Positions 9,429-18,344 of a stretch of 64,000 bases of DNA are shown piece after piece (the stretch's first letter is position 1; each line of letters opens with the position of its first letter). The stretch is from NCBI GenBank assembly GCA_020201035.1, contig JAIVHO010000033.1, positions 55,189 through 119,188 on the forward strand, read 5' to 3'. Source of the stretch: Bacteroidales bacterium (GTDB taxonomy: Bacteria; Bacteroidota; Bacteroidia; Bacteroidales; VadinHA17). A program made the position numbers and the translations under genes. The notes under the pieces were generated by a model. That model ran no database searches. It saw only the letters and a program-made list of their open reading frames with translations, and was not told where the DNA came from.

Positions 9429-9524
9429 AGTAAAAACAGCCACCATGTGCTGCATCACATGATGAGGGTACAGCTCTTCAGGTTAAGCAGATTTAGTAAA
9501 AACAGCCACCATGTGCTGCATCAC
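9429..9524. repeat. 30-bp direct repeat at the 3' end of the Spy-like gene
   Basis: Two identical 30-bp copies, 9429-9458 and 9495-9524, with a 66-bp period. The right copy is the last 10 codons of the minus-strand gene ending at 9493 (C-terminus DAAHGGCFY); its stop is TAA. The left copy lies just beyond that stop and would again read into a stop (TGA). This looks like a tandem duplication of the gene's 3' end. Confidence 0.85.
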
Positions 9525-10029
9525 CCGAAGATGATGCGGGTTTCACGGACCAGGAGAGTGTTTTAAGGGAATCGGGGCGCCTGCGATCATAATCATTGTT
9601 ATCACGACGACGCTCAGGGTTAAAAGAAGGTCTTTTCCCGTCAGTTGAATCGTTCCGAAAACGCCTTACTGCATTATTTCTCATCTTCTCTGCCTGCCTG
9701 ATACTCTCGAGTTGTTCTTCTGTGAGTAAAGGCTTGATAGCTGAGAAATAGTCATTCATTATTTTCTCAAAGCTACGCCTGTACTCCTTATGCAGATCGC
9801 TGCTTGATCTGGCATATTTTCTTATTACAGGTTCCAGCTTTTTCGCCTGAATACTATCGGGCTGAAGGAACCGGTAAGCATCATGCATAAACCTACCCTC
9901 GGAACTATATATCCTGACCGGCTTCATCCGCTGGTGCCTCAGTTGCGATGAAGTAAGGAAACCCAGTACAAAACCGATGATCAGGGTAGCAATAATAAAT
10001 AATACCGGACGCGCTTTCATAATTTTCAA
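9493..10029 (-). CDS. Membrane-anchored Spy/CpxP-like periplasmic protein
   Basis: A 178-residue protein with one N-terminal membrane segment (about residues 8-27, LFIIATLIIGFVLGFL), so the rest should face the periplasm. The body is helical and charged. The stretch LEPVIRKYARSSSDLHKEYRRSFEKIMNDYF, shown here only in part as LHKEYRRSFEKIMNDYF, followed by LLTEEQLESIRQAEKM, resembles the LTxxQ region of Spy/CpxP and heavy-metal-sensor families. Two near start codons exist (10029 and 10020). The C-terminus from about residue 120 is Arg/Asp/Pro-rich and ends in a duplicated tail. It is last in an operon with an ECF sigma factor and a putative anti-sigma protein, which suggests envelope stress sensing. 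Family assignment is by pattern only. Confidence 0.6.
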   Translation of the reverse strand: MKIMKARPVLFIIATLIIGFVLGFLTSSQLRHQRMKPVRIYSSEGRFMHDAYRFLQPDSIQAKKLEPVIRKYARSSSDLHKEYRRSFEKIMNDYFSAIKPLLTEEQLESIRQAEKMRNNAVRRFRNDSTDGKRPSFNPERRRDNNDYDRRRPDSLKTLSWSVKPASSSGDAAHGGCFY

Positions 10030-10032
10030 CCT

Positions 10033-10383
10033 TTATTTCTCAACCAGCAGACTTATCAGCGGATCATCTATGGTTGCATCTATTCCAAGAAGTGTGTCAT
10101 AGGAGATAGATCCCTGTGAGACAAACATAATAACTATCAGTACAACAATAGCGGCAACACCTGTAACGGCAACCCTTCGAAATATCTCGTTAAACGACCT
10201 GAGGAAGTCGGGACGCAAACCAAGGGAAACTGTTCCATTGTTTATTCTCTCCATTACACTGTCCCTGAAGCCGTTACTAAATGAATAGGCAGGAACCACT
10301 TCTCTTTCCAGAAGCCCCTGCTCCTCCTCATTCAGATCTGTGGTGAGGACTTTAAGCACCAATTCTTTCAGTTTTTCCTGCAT
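10033..10383 (-). CDS. Small membrane protein, putative anti-sigma factor
   Basis: A 116-residue protein with a cytoplasmic N-terminal half (MQEKLKELVLKVLTTDLNEEEQGLLEREV) and one membrane helix, VAVTGVAAIVVLIVIMFV, at about residues 71-88. A short outside tail follows. It lies 9 bp downstream of the ECF sigma gene. Position and topology match single-pass anti-sigma factors, although no zinc-binding ZAS motif (H-x3-C-x2-C) is present. The role as anti-sigma factor is therefore inference from context. Confidence 0.6.
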   Translation of the reverse strand: MQEKLKELVLKVLTTDLNEEEQGLLEREVVPAYSFSNGFRDSVMERINNGTVSLGLRPDFLRSFNEIFRRVAVTGVAAIVVLIVIMFVSQGSISYDTLLGIDATIDDPLISLLVEK

Positions 10384-10392
10384 CTTCAGTTT

Positions 10393-10974
10393 TCAAATTA
10401 GTTTCTCCATAATCTCCCTTAACTGTTCCTTTGCCCTGGCCAGCCTTGAAAGGACGGTTCCGAGAGGGAGGTTTAATATTTCTGCAGCCTCCTTAGTACT
10501 ATAACCCTGAATCAGCCGTAGAGTTACTACAGATCTGAAATCGGGTGACAGTTTTTTGAGGGCAAGATCAACAATTTCCCTCATATCAGTCAATGCTTCC
10601 CCATCGGGTTCCTCCGGATCAGCATAGGAAGGTTCATCATCTCTGTCGGAACGGTAAAAAAAAGAGGTAAAGCGGCTGCGTTTCTTAATTTCATTAAGAG
10701 AAAGATTTATTGCAATCCGCTGGATATAGGTTCCCAGGCGGGCCTCCCCCCTGAAATCGGCAAGTGAATTATATAACCTTATAAAGGTCTCCTGGCCTAC
10801 GTCCTCCGCCTGCTGAATATCTCCCAACATACCTCTGACCGTTGCTGCAACCGGTTTCTCATACCTTCTGACGATCTCGCCGAATGCTCTCTTTTCACCC
10901 TCAAGGGTCAATCTGACGAGAGTCTCATCATCCTGGAAGAAGAGATTATCCGCTGCCATACAATTATCTGACAA
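10393..10974 (-). CDS. ECF-type RNA polymerase sigma factor
   Basis: A 193-residue sigma-70 family member with only regions 2 and 4. Region 2 includes FGEIVRRYEKPVAATVRGM and DVGQETFIRLYNSLADFRG (core binding and -10 recognition); the linker contains YRSDRDDEPSYADPEEPDGE. Region 4 is LSPDFRSVVTLRLIQGYST followed by KEAAEILNLPLGTVLSRLAR, the helix-turn-helix for -35 recognition. It starts 14 bp after the LysM gene stop and is followed by the putative anti-sigma gene and the Spy-like gene. The operon layout suggests control of a cell-envelope response; the target promoters are unknown. Confidence 0.93.
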   Translation of the reverse strand: MSDNCMAADNLFFQDDETLVRLTLEGEKRAFGEIVRRYEKPVAATVRGMLGDIQQAEDVGQETFIRLYNSLADFRGEARLGTYIQRIAINLSLNEIKKRSRFTSFFYRSDRDDEPSYADPEEPDGEALTDMREIVDLALKKLSPDFRSVVTLRLIQGYSTKEAAEILNLPLGTVLSRLARAKEQLREIMEKLI

Positions 10975-10988
10975 TAATCAGAAGAGTT

Positions 10989-12983
10989 TTATTCCCTCCC
11001 GGATTGATTTTCATAATCTGAGATTACTCTGACGGTAAGATCAGGGTTATACCTGATCAGGTATAGTGAGTTATTTTCGTATCCGTCAAAGAGTCCGTTG
11101 CGCCGGAAATCATAATCAACCTGCAACAGTCCGGGATGGTGAAGTGATGGCCTGTATTTAAAGTCGGATCCATTAAGTGCCACACCGCTGATAAAATAAA
11201 ATGCTATATCATAGCCCTGCCAGGCATAGCTCATAAGGTGTGGCTCCGTCTTGAACAGTTCACGGTACCTCCCGATAAACTCTTTAATCCCGGGCCTGTT
11301 ATAGTCAACCCATCCGGGAGTATGGTGTGCAATTCCCAGGTCATAAAAGTATGAAGGGTCAAGGTTTGATAGCCACCTCATTTCAGGATATCCGATTACC
11401 TTTATTTTATATCGCTTACTCAGGCTATGCACATTTCCCAGCACTTCACTCATAACAGCCTCATTGTCTGAGGCCAGCACAATCAAATTGGTCTGGTCAC
11501 GCCTCATGGCATGATCAATTATATTGATTTTATCGCTGATAACGGATCTGCTCATAAAGAAGATCTCTTTCATCCTGATATCATCAGCAGGTACTCTGTA
11601 TCTCAGTTCTCTTACTATCTTCCTCCTGAATGACGAAGATGCTTCGCGGTTATATGCAGAATCATTATGAACGAATATAATATTATGGTCATAGTAATCT
11701 GCTATAGTCCTTGCCATGGCACTCTCTACCACATCACGTGACGGCTGCACTTTAAAGAGGTACGGGTTACGGTTCAGCACCCCGGAATTCATTGCAGCAA
11801 GAGGTGAGACAACGGGCATTCTCCTTGATCTCAGATATTCAGCCACCAGCCTTACATTATCATTATATACCGGGCCTATTACCAGGTCGCTGTTATCCAG
11901 GACCCCGTCATTGAGAAGATTGCGAACGGTATTAATATCAGCACGTGTATCGAAAACACTTAGTTCAACAGTCAGACCACGCCTTCTCAGATCATCGATT
12001 GCAATCAGGGCGCCTTCATAAAATTCAAGGAAAACAGCACTCCTTGGGTATATCCAGGTATCGTCTCTTTTTACCACCCTATAGATCCTGTCGCCGCGCT
12101 GATTAAAAGATGAAGAATCTATATAACTTCTCTTACTGTTCTCATCCAGAAAGAGAGGAAGAAGCAGGGATACCTTTACCCTGGCGGTAAGATTTTCCAC
12201 AGGGGTTATTTCTACATTTTCATCATGATGAAGCGTTGTAATCTTCAGATCATCAGAGCGGGCCGAATCAGTTATTATATCACGGCTTCCGGTATCGGTC
12301 AGAATATCTGCTGCCGACTCCGTCTCACGCGGGATTCGAAGAAATGTACCAGGGCGTAAAAATCGCACACCGTCATTAAGCTGTCTCAGTTCCCTGAGCT
12401 GAATAGCATATTTACGGGCTATGGAAGAGAGTGTTTCGCCGCTTTCAATTTTATGCAGGAACCATGGTTCCTTATCTCTGGTTGAAAATTCCCGTACCGG
12501 TTCACGGAACTCCTTTCTGGGAATTGAAATAACAGTACCTTCAGGTATATCGAAAATATCAAGCTCCGGATTGCTGTCGCGTATCATCTCTTCCGGAATA
12601 TCATATTTTTTTGAAAGGCTGTATATTGTCTCTCCTCTACGGAGTGTATGATATATAAAATCCTCCTCGTTCCGCTCACCTGTATCACTCCTGTCGCCGG
12701 TTTTCCCAACCTCATCAACCGGGATTTTAAGAGCCTGTCCGGGTGTCAGGGTGTAGAGGGCGGTGGTATTCTCCCTTGTTATCACCTCTGTAGGGACGCT
12801 GTATGCCCGCGCTATTGAATAGAGGGTTTGCCCTGTTTCAACGATATGAACATAATAGGCAGTGCCTCCTATCGAGACCCTTGTATCAGAACGTTTTACC
12901 TCCACCTGGGCGTACCCCGGCACCAGGAGGCAAAACATCAGCAGGAATGAAAGCATCCATCTCCTCTCTTGCACGAAGATCAT
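10989..12983 (-). CDS. LysM-repeat periplasmic protein with a type 1 periplasmic-binding domain
   Basis: The ATG at 12983 gives 664 residues beginning MIFVQERRWMLSFLLM with a signal peptide ending near PGYAQ; the frame continues to a TTG at 13001. Three LysM domains follow: YYVHIVETGQTLYSIAR, IYHTLRRGETIYSLSKKY and WFLHKIESGETLSSIARKY, at about residues 43-90, 108-155 and 175-220. LysM binds peptidoglycan glycan strands. The C-terminal 400 residues have the Peripla_BP_6 pattern (VSLLLPLFLDEN, LVIGPVYNDNVRLVAEYL, VVSPLAAMNSG, WQGYDIAFYFISG). This LysM plus receptor fold is common in Bacteroidota; the ligand is not known. It heads the sigma-factor operon, so it could feed envelope status to that system (inference). 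Confidence 0.85.
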   Translation of the reverse strand: MIFVQERRWMLSFLLMFCLLVPGYAQVEVKRSDTRVSIGGTAYYVHIVETGQTLYSIARAYSVPTEVITRENTTALYTLTPGQALKIPVDEVGKTGDRSDTGERNEEDFIYHTLRRGETIYSLSKKYDIPEEMIRDSNPELDIFDIPEGTVISIPRKEFREPVREFSTRDKEPWFLHKIESGETLSSIARKYAIQLRELRQLNDGVRFLRPGTFLRIPRETESAADILTDTGSRDIITDSARSDDLKITTLHHDENVEITPVENLTARVKVSLLLPLFLDENSKRSYIDSSSFNQRGDRIYRVVKRDDTWIYPRSAVFLEFYEGALIAIDDLRRRGLTVELSVFDTRADINTVRNLLNDGVLDNSDLVIGPVYNDNVRLVAEYLRSRRMPVVSPLAAMNSGVLNRNPYLFKVQPSRDVVESAMARTIADYYDHNIIFVHNDSAYNREASSSFRRKIVRELRYRVPADDIRMKEIFFMSRSVISDKINIIDHAMRRDQTNLIVLASDNEAVMSEVLGNVHSLSKRYKIKVIGYPEMRWLSNLDPSYFYDLGIAHHTPGWVDYNRPGIKEFIGRYRELFKTEPHLMSYAWQGYDIAFYFISGVALNGSDFKYRPSLHHPGLLQVDYDFRRNGLFDGYENNSLYLIRYNPDLTVRVISDYENQSGRE

Positions 12984-13080
12984 ATTTTTAGCAGTTATCA
13001 AATCAGCAGCAAAGGTAAAAAACTATTCCTTTAACGCTTCAAAGTTGTATATATTATAACAATTTGATTGGATCAGGCTA

Positions 13081-14082
13081 TCAGACTATTTCACTGAAGT
13101 ACTTCATAAACTGTATTCGCTCAAAGGCTGCAACATTTGAGTTCTCATCACGTTTCAGTTTTCCCTTTAGCTGATCAATATAGTTATATCTATTTTTCTC
13201 CATGTATTTTTCCAGATCACCAGTCATCGACGAAATAACCTCTATTCCGTTCCTGTATATGGATGATACCACCTGAACAGCGGAGGCGCCGGCAAGCAAT
13301 TGCTTAATCATTGCCGTTCCGTCATGAATTCCTGTTGAGGCCGCCAGGTCACACCCTGTTCGTCCGGCCAGAATAGTCATCCACCGGAGTACGTTTGCGG
13401 CCTCAGACGGATTGCTCAGTGTCCCGGTAGATTTTTCTGTCAGTGTATTTATATCTATATCAGGAGAGTAGAACCTGTTAAACATAACGATTCCCTTTAT
13501 ACCTGTTTCAGACAGTTTAATCACCATATGAGCCAGGTTTGTGAAATAGGGACTTATCTTAACGGCAACAGGTATATTTTTTACAGTAGAGAGTACTTTT
13601 GAAACAATCTCAAAATATCTGGCTTCAACTTCTTCGGAGCCGATTTCATGATCAGCATGCATAATGGCGATATTTAGTTCCAGGGCATCAGCACCTGCCT
13701 TCTCTACCTCTGTGGCAAATGTGATCCAGTCACTGCTGGTGACGCAGTTAATACTGGCAATAACAGGTATAACAGTCCGTTGTTTTGCCTCCCTGATAAG
13801 TCCCAGATATCCTGAAAGTGTCTCCTCCCTGATCTTTAAATCAATATAGTCTAGGGCTTCTGATTTCCCTGTATATATCAGGTCATTATTCTCAGCTTTT
13901 TTCAGTGAAGCATTTGCTTCAATAGCAATCTGTTCTTCGAACAGTGATTTCAGGACCACTGCACCTGCACCTGCCTTCTCCAGCTCAACAATATTATCTA
14001 TGGAGCTGGTTAATCCGGAGCTTCCTGCAATAAGAGGGTTTCGCAGTGAGAGCCCCATATATCTTGTTGTAAGGTCTGCCAT
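13081..14082 (-). CDS. Dihydroorotate-dehydrogenase-like FMN protein
   Basis: A 333-residue TIM-barrel flavoprotein. It begins MADLTTRYMGLSLRNPLIAGSSGLT, given here as two pieces (TTRYMGLSLRNPLI and AGSSGLT), and contains PVIASINCVTSSDW, ALELNIAIMHAD and PVAVKISPYFTNL, matching the DHOD-like family. Residues after these motifs (AASTGIHDGTAMIKQLLAGA and VQVVSSIYRNG) form the phosphate-binding end of the barrel. Many members of this subgroup lie beside NfnAB or glutamate-synthase genes and are not proven pyrimidine enzymes. Here it is 78 bp downstream of nfnB, so a link to that redox complex is plausible. Substrate uncertain. Confidence 0.85.
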   Translation of the reverse strand: MADLTTRYMGLSLRNPLIAGSSGLTSSIDNIVELEKAGAGAVVLKSLFEEQIAIEANASLKKAENNDLIYTGKSEALDYIDLKIREETLSGYLGLIREAKQRTVIPVIASINCVTSSDWITFATEVEKAGADALELNIAIMHADHEIGSEEVEARYFEIVSKVLSTVKNIPVAVKISPYFTNLAHMVIKLSETGIKGIVMFNRFYSPDIDINTLTEKSTGTLSNPSEAANVLRWMTILAGRTGCDLAASTGIHDGTAMIKQLLAGASAVQVVSSIYRNGIEVISSMTGDLEKYMEKNRYNYIDQLKGKLKRDENSNVAAFERIQFMKYFSEIV

Positions 14083-14160
14083 TTTACTTCTTTTTTATCT
14101 GTTAATGTTCACATCCTGCAGTTTTGCTGTTTATAATCCGGCATTACTGTTATCATCTTA

Positions 14161-15648
14161 TTATTTCTTTTTACGGGCTTTTACATACTCATCAATCCCC
14201 CTTGCTGCCTTACGGCCGTCGCCCATCGCCAGGATAACTGTTGCTCCACCCCTGACTATATCACCACCGGCAAAGACTCCGGGCACCGAGGACTCCATGG
14301 TCTCCTTATTTACCTTTATTGTACCCCAGTCAGACATCTCCAGTTCGGGCATGCTTGATGGAATAATGGGGTTAGGTGATACACCTATTGCCACAATTAC
14401 AGTATCCACGTCAATAAAATATTCCGATCCCTCCAGGGGTACCGGTCTTCTTCTCCCCGAGCTGTCAGGTTCACCCAGTTCCATCTTCTGCACCTTCATC
14501 CTGTTCACCTGACCTCTCTCATCAGCATAGTATTCAAGGGGGTTATTCAGGTTAAGGAACTCCACTCCCTCTTCCATTGCATGTTTTACCTCTTCAACCC
14601 TTGCCGGCATCTCTTCCAGTGACCGGCGGTAAATTATCATAGCTTTTTCAGCCCCCAGTCTTTTGGCTGTCCTAACCGAGTCCATCGCTGTATTTCCTCC
14701 CCCGATAACTGCAACATGGTTTCCGCTGTAGACAGGGGTATCATATTCATCATTGGATGCATTCATCAGGTTAACACGGGTAAGGTACTCATTGGATGAA
14801 AATATCCCCGTGTAATTCTCACCCGGAATATTCATAAAATTGGGCAATCCGGCACCGCTGCCAATAAAGAACGCTTCAAACCCTTCACTCTTCAGCTCTT
14901 CTATTCCGGCTGTTTTACCAACGATAAAATTAGTTTCAAATTTAACCCCCATCCGGCGCAGGTTATCAATTTCCACATCAACAATAACGTTGGGCAGCCT
15001 GAACTCGGGAATTCCATATTTGAGCACTCCCCCAATCTCATGCAGAGCTTCAAATACCGTAACATCATAACCCCATTTAATAAGGTCACCCGCCACAGCG
15101 AGTCCGGACGGACCTGATCCTATCACTGCCACCTTTGCGCCATTTTTCTCAGCCACCTCCGGCACCGATATATTACCGCTGTCGCGTTCATAGTCAGCAG
15201 CAAACCTCTCCAGATGACCTATAGCAACGGCCTCCTTTCCCAGTTTCTGGACATAGAAGCAGTTAACCTCACACTGAACCTCCTGAGGACATACCCTTCC
15301 GCACACAGCAGGAAGTGTATTGGTATCCTTAAGTACCCTTGCGGCATCCAGGAAGTCGCCCTGCTCAATGCGCTTTATAAATTTAGGAATATTTATATTA
15401 ACCGGACATCCCGTAATACAGGTTGGATTGGCACAGTCGAGACACCTCCTTGCTTCCTGCAGCGCCATTTCCTTTGTTAATCCGAGGTTTACCTCGTTAC
15501 TGTTTGTGGCGCGGAAGTGGGGATCCTCTTCGGGCATTTTCACCCTTGTAATATCTGTTCGTTCCTTAGCCTTCATAGCTTTTCTCAACTCTTCACGCCA
15601 GGGCTGCTGCCGTTCAACTTTAAGATATTCCTGAACCTGTTCTGCCAT
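14161..15648 (-). CDS. nfnB: NADH-dependent ferredoxin:NADP oxidoreductase, large subunit NfnB (GltD-like)
   Basis: A 495-residue iron-sulfur flavoprotein of the glutamate-synthase small-chain family. The N-terminal double [4Fe-4S] domain is visible as RRCLDCANPTCITGCPVNI and VCGRVCPQEVQCEVNC. Two dinucleotide folds follow: AVIGSGPSGLAVAGDL (FAD) and AVIGGGNTAMDSVRTA (NADP(H)), and then GDIVRGGATVILAMGDG near the end. On its own it could be called GltD, but the neighbouring upstream gene encodes the NfnA-type partner and no large GltB subunit is present. The pair therefore fits Nfn, which transfers electrons from ferredoxin and NADH to NADP+. It would convert reducing power for biosynthesis in the cytoplasm. 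Confidence 0.88.
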   Translation of the reverse strand: MAEQVQEYLKVERQQPWREELRKAMKAKERTDITRVKMPEEDPHFRATNSNEVNLGLTKEMALQEARRCLDCANPTCITGCPVNINIPKFIKRIEQGDFLDAARVLKDTNTLPAVCGRVCPQEVQCEVNCFYVQKLGKEAVAIGHLERFAADYERDSGNISVPEVAEKNGAKVAVIGSGPSGLAVAGDLIKWGYDVTVFEALHEIGGVLKYGIPEFRLPNVIVDVEIDNLRRMGVKFETNFIVGKTAGIEELKSEGFEAFFIGSGAGLPNFMNIPGENYTGIFSSNEYLTRVNLMNASNDEYDTPVYSGNHVAVIGGGNTAMDSVRTAKRLGAEKAMIIYRRSLEEMPARVEEVKHAMEEGVEFLNLNNPLEYYADERGQVNRMKVQKMELGEPDSSGRRRPVPLEGSEYFIDVDTVIVAIGVSPNPIIPSSMPELEMSDWGTIKVNKETMESSVPGVFAGGDIVRGGATVILAMGDGRKAARGIDEYVKARKKK

Positions 15649-15853
15649 ATTCTATTTATATTAAAAAGTAAATGTCAAATTAAAGATACTGCTTCTATGA
15701 ATTCCTGTAAGGTTTCATTATTTCCCGATTTTCCTTTCCTGCCAGTGTACTGTCCCTTAGCATTCCAGTCTCCGTTCAGTTTCCGCCGCATAGCTCAGCT
15801 CCCCTCCGCTTACGGTCAGCCCAGGCCTTATTATCCGTCTCCCGGCAGCCACT

Positions 15854-16687
15854 TCATGCCCCGTTTCCGGCAGCAACATACCGGTCATAAGCCTCCCTCT
15901 CCTGCTTATCATATCCACCCAGTCTCATTATCATCTCATCGTAGTCGACAAGGTGGGCATCAAATTCGGGACCGTCAACGCATACAAATTTTGTTTTGCC
16001 CCCCACAGATACCCTGCAGGCACCGCACATTCCTGTGCCATCCACCATAATTGTATTAAGGCTGGCAATGGTTTTAACATTATATTTTGCGGTTGTAAGA
16101 GCTGCAAATTTCATCATTATTGCCGGTCCTATTGCTACAGCCAGGTGAACCTTCTCCCTTTCCAGTATCTCCTCCATTCCGTGGGTAACCAGCCCCTGCC
16201 TTCCATATGATCCGTCGTCGGTCATAATTATCACCTCATCCGAGCATGCACGGATCTCTTCTTCGAGAATAAGCAGTTCCCGGTTTCTTGCTGCAAGCAC
16301 TGTTATGACCCTGTTTCCCGCTTCCTTAAATGATCGTGCTATCGGCAGCAGAGGTGCAATTCCTACTCCTCCTCCCGCGCACAGGACAGTACCAAGTTTT
16401 TCCACCTCAGTTGCATGGCCGAGCGGACCCACAACATCCTCCAGCATATCTCCTGCTTCCATCAGGGAGAGTTTATGGGATGTCACTCCAACCCTTTGTA
16501 TTATAAGTGTTATTGTACCAGTTTCAGGATCAGCATCAGCAATTGTCAGGGGTATCCTCTCCCCCTTTTCATCTATTTTGATAATTACAAAATGACCTGC
16601 CATCCTTTTGGATGCAATCCGTGGTGCTTCAATCACAAGCTTTACCACGTTTTTGTTCAGCATCTCCTTTTCAACAATCCTGTTCAT
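15854..16687 (-). CDS. nfnA: NADH-dependent ferredoxin:NADP oxidoreductase, small subunit NfnA
   Basis: A 277-residue ferredoxin-NADP reductase-like protein, also named sulfide/dihydroorotate dehydrogenase-type FAD/NAD-binding subunit. It has the FAD-binding beta barrel (GHFVIIKIDEKGERIPLTI), the pyridine-nucleotide motif CAGGGVGIAPLLPIARSF, and a C-terminal cluster site with GMCGACRVSVGG and FVCVDGPEFD, giving three cysteines and a nearby Asp for a [2Fe-2S] cluster. Family members include PyrK and NfnA; pairing with NfnB favours NfnA. The gap to nfnB is 205 bp, unusually long for this pair. I see no terminator in the gap. The upstream 666 bp are non-coding and repeat-rich. Confidence 0.87.
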   Translation of the reverse strand: MNRIVEKEMLNKNVVKLVIEAPRIASKRMAGHFVIIKIDEKGERIPLTIADADPETGTITLIIQRVGVTSHKLSLMEAGDMLEDVVGPLGHATEVEKLGTVLCAGGGVGIAPLLPIARSFKEAGNRVITVLAARNRELLILEEEIRACSDEVIIMTDDGSYGRQGLVTHGMEEILEREKVHLAVAIGPAIMMKFAALTTAKYNVKTIASLNTIMVDGTGMCGACRVSVGGKTKFVCVDGPEFDAHLVDYDEMIMRLGGYDKQEREAYDRYVAAGNGA

Positions 16688-16988
16688 TCTAAAGGGTTTT
16701 GGTTTGGTTTGGTTTCCGGTTTATTCAGTTGTTCTGCTACTCTAAAAATCTTCCTTTCAATGCCTTTTCAGATCATCGGCCTCTTCTTATCCGCCAAAAT
16801 CAGACTCCGCCTTACAAGGAGTCAGGCACACTAATCCTGTAATTTTTTTATCGTATGAATTAAATCATAATTGGGGTTTAATAAAAATATTTTACAACAT
16901 AATTTCGACAGAAAGAGTCAGATGATTTTCCTTAATTAATAATAACTGTTCCGGGACCCATTCACACAACTATGGAGAATCATGAAAT
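16688..16988. other. Non-coding region upstream of nfnA
   Basis: AT-rich, no convincing coding sequence on either strand. It contains one small inverted repeat, GACTCC / GGAGTC (16803-16823). The likely promoter for nfnAB must lie here, but I cannot identify a clear TAnnTTTG box reading leftward. Confidence 0.5.
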
Positions 16989-17183
16989 AATGCCTCAGAA
17001 GCCGGAAGGATGAGGCATGGAAGTTCCAACCCGATAAGTCAGCGCCGGGCAGAAATGCCTCAGAAGCCGGAAGGATGAGGCATGGAAGTTCCAATCCGAT
17101 AAGTCAGCGCCGGGCAGAAATGCCTCAGAAGCCGGAAGGATGAGGCATGGAAGTTCCAATCCGATAAGTCAGCGCCGGGCAGA
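16989..17183. repeat. Three tandem copies of a 65-bp unit
   Basis: Near-identical copies start at 16989, 17054 and 17119; the only difference noted is a C/T change in the AACCCG/AATCCG segment of the first copy. Each unit contains the inverted repeat TGCCTCA ... TGAGGCA separated by 13 nt, so each copy can form a 7-bp hairpin. The 65-bp period is not a multiple of three, which argues against a coding repeat. The array lies between nfnA and purC. Confidence 0.92.
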
Positions 17184-17330
17184 GAAAAGCTCTATCAGCC
17201 AGTCAGATGTAGAGAGGGAGACCAGTAGTTCTCCGCCAGCCGGGCAGCGCCGGGCAGAGAAAAGCTCTATCAGCCAGTCAGATGTAGAGAGGGAGACCAG
17301 TAGTTCTCCGCCAGCCGGGCAGAGCCGGGC
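17181..17330. repeat. Two tandem copies of a 75-bp unit
   Basis: Copies at 17181-17255 and 17256-17330 directly abut the 65-bp array and share its GCCGGGCAG end. The second copy differs near its right end (GAGCCGGGC). Because 75 is divisible by three, a plus-strand frame reads through it as a repeated Ser-rich peptide. That frame has no recognisable homology or start context and is taken as chance. Confidence 0.88.
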
Positions 17331-17353
17331 AGCGCCGGGAATTCTACTCCCGG

Positions 17354-18301
17354 TTACCTGTTCTTCAGGTATTCAGTAACATTTTTTTGTATACGGGACT
17401 GAACATCAGTGATATCAGCTCTTACGAAGTTATCCCCTGTTATTCTTTCATAAAGCTCAATATAACGCTCCGATACCTGTGTAACAAAATCATCCGACAT
17501 ATGTGGCACCTCCTGTCCGGGCTTACCGCTGAAACCCTGATCCATAAGCCACTCTCTTACAAACTCTTTTGAGAGCTGCTTCTGCTGTTCTCCCTTTTGA
17601 AATCTCTCCTCGTACCCGTCAGCATAGAAATAGCGTGATGAATCGGGTGTATGTATCTCATCAATAAGGTATATCTCCCCGTTTCTTCTGCCAAATTCAT
17701 ATTTGGTATCTACCAGTATAAGTCCCTGTTCCGCGGCTATCTCTGATCCTCTTTTAAACAGCGCAAGAGAGTACTCCTCAAGCTTCCTGTACTCATCCTC
17801 TTTAACAAGTTTTCTTGAGATAATCTCCTCAGCAGTGATATCCTCATCATGCAATCCCTGTTCCGCCTTTGTGGTTGGGGTGATTATAGGCCCGGGAAAA
17901 CGCTGATGCTCCTTCATTCCATCGGGAACAGGAACACCGCAAATCTCACGTGCTCCGGCACTGTAGGTACGCCATGAGCTGCCTGTAAGGTACCCTCTGA
18001 CAATCATCTCAACAGGATAGGTATCGCATCTGTAGCCAAAGGTAACATTGGGATCAGGCACATCAATCATCCAGTTGGGGACGATATCCCTTGTTGCCTC
18101 CAGGAACCTGGATGCTATCTGATTAAGCACCTGCCCTTTATACGGAATGCCTCTGGGCTGGACCACATCAAATGCCGAGATCCTGTCGGTGACCACCATC
18201 ATCAGGTAGTCGTTATCAATAGTATATACCTCTCTCACCTTACCGTGGTAAACCTTCTGTTCACCCGGAAACCTGAAATCTGCCTTTATCAGTGCCTGCA
18301 T
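17354..18301 (-). CDS. purC: Phosphoribosylaminoimidazole-succinocarboxamide synthase
   Basis: SAICAR synthase of purine biosynthesis, ligating aspartate to CAIR with ATP. The 315-residue length is that of the longer bacterial/yeast-like form. Signature segments are [11 protein letters not shown] (the ATP-binding KVRD-type loop), [37 protein letters not shown] and [15 protein letters not shown] (SAICAR motif 2, with [12 protein letters not shown]). It is cytoplasmic. It lies 155 bp downstream of phoH on the same strand, separated by a cluster of short palindromes, so it may be transcribed separately. Confidence 0.95.
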   Translation of the reverse strand: MQALIKADFRFPGEQKVYHGKVREVYTIDNDYLMMVVTDRISAFDVVQPRGIPYKGQVLNQIASRFLEATRDIVPNWMIDVPDPNVTFGYRCDTYPVEMIVRGYLTGSSWRTYSAGAREICGVPVPDGMKEHQRFPGPIITPTTKAEQGLHDEDITAEEIISRKLVKEDEYRKLEEYSLALFKRGSEIAAEQGLILVDTKYEFGRRNGEIYLIDEIHTPDSSRYFYADGYEERFQKGEQQKQLSKEFVREWLMDQGFSGKPGQEVPHMSDDFVTQVSERYIELYERITGDNFVRADITDVQSRIQKNVTEYLKNR

Positions 18302-18344
18302 GTCAATTCTATTTTATCGTTAATAATATATTTCAAAACTCCAT

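Noticed and set aside
14161..15648. Glutamate synthase small subunit (GltD)
   Set aside because: No GltB large subunit is adjacent, and the NfnA-type partner is directly upstream, so NfnB is the better call.
16989..17330. CRISPR array
   Set aside because: Units are contiguous 65- and 75-bp tandem repeats without unique spacers, and no cas genes are nearby.
17140..17379. Plus-strand 79-codon frame through the 75-bp repeats
   Set aside because: It is open only because 75 is divisible by three. The peptide is a Ser-rich duplicate without homology features, it begins inside a 65-bp unit and ends inside purC.
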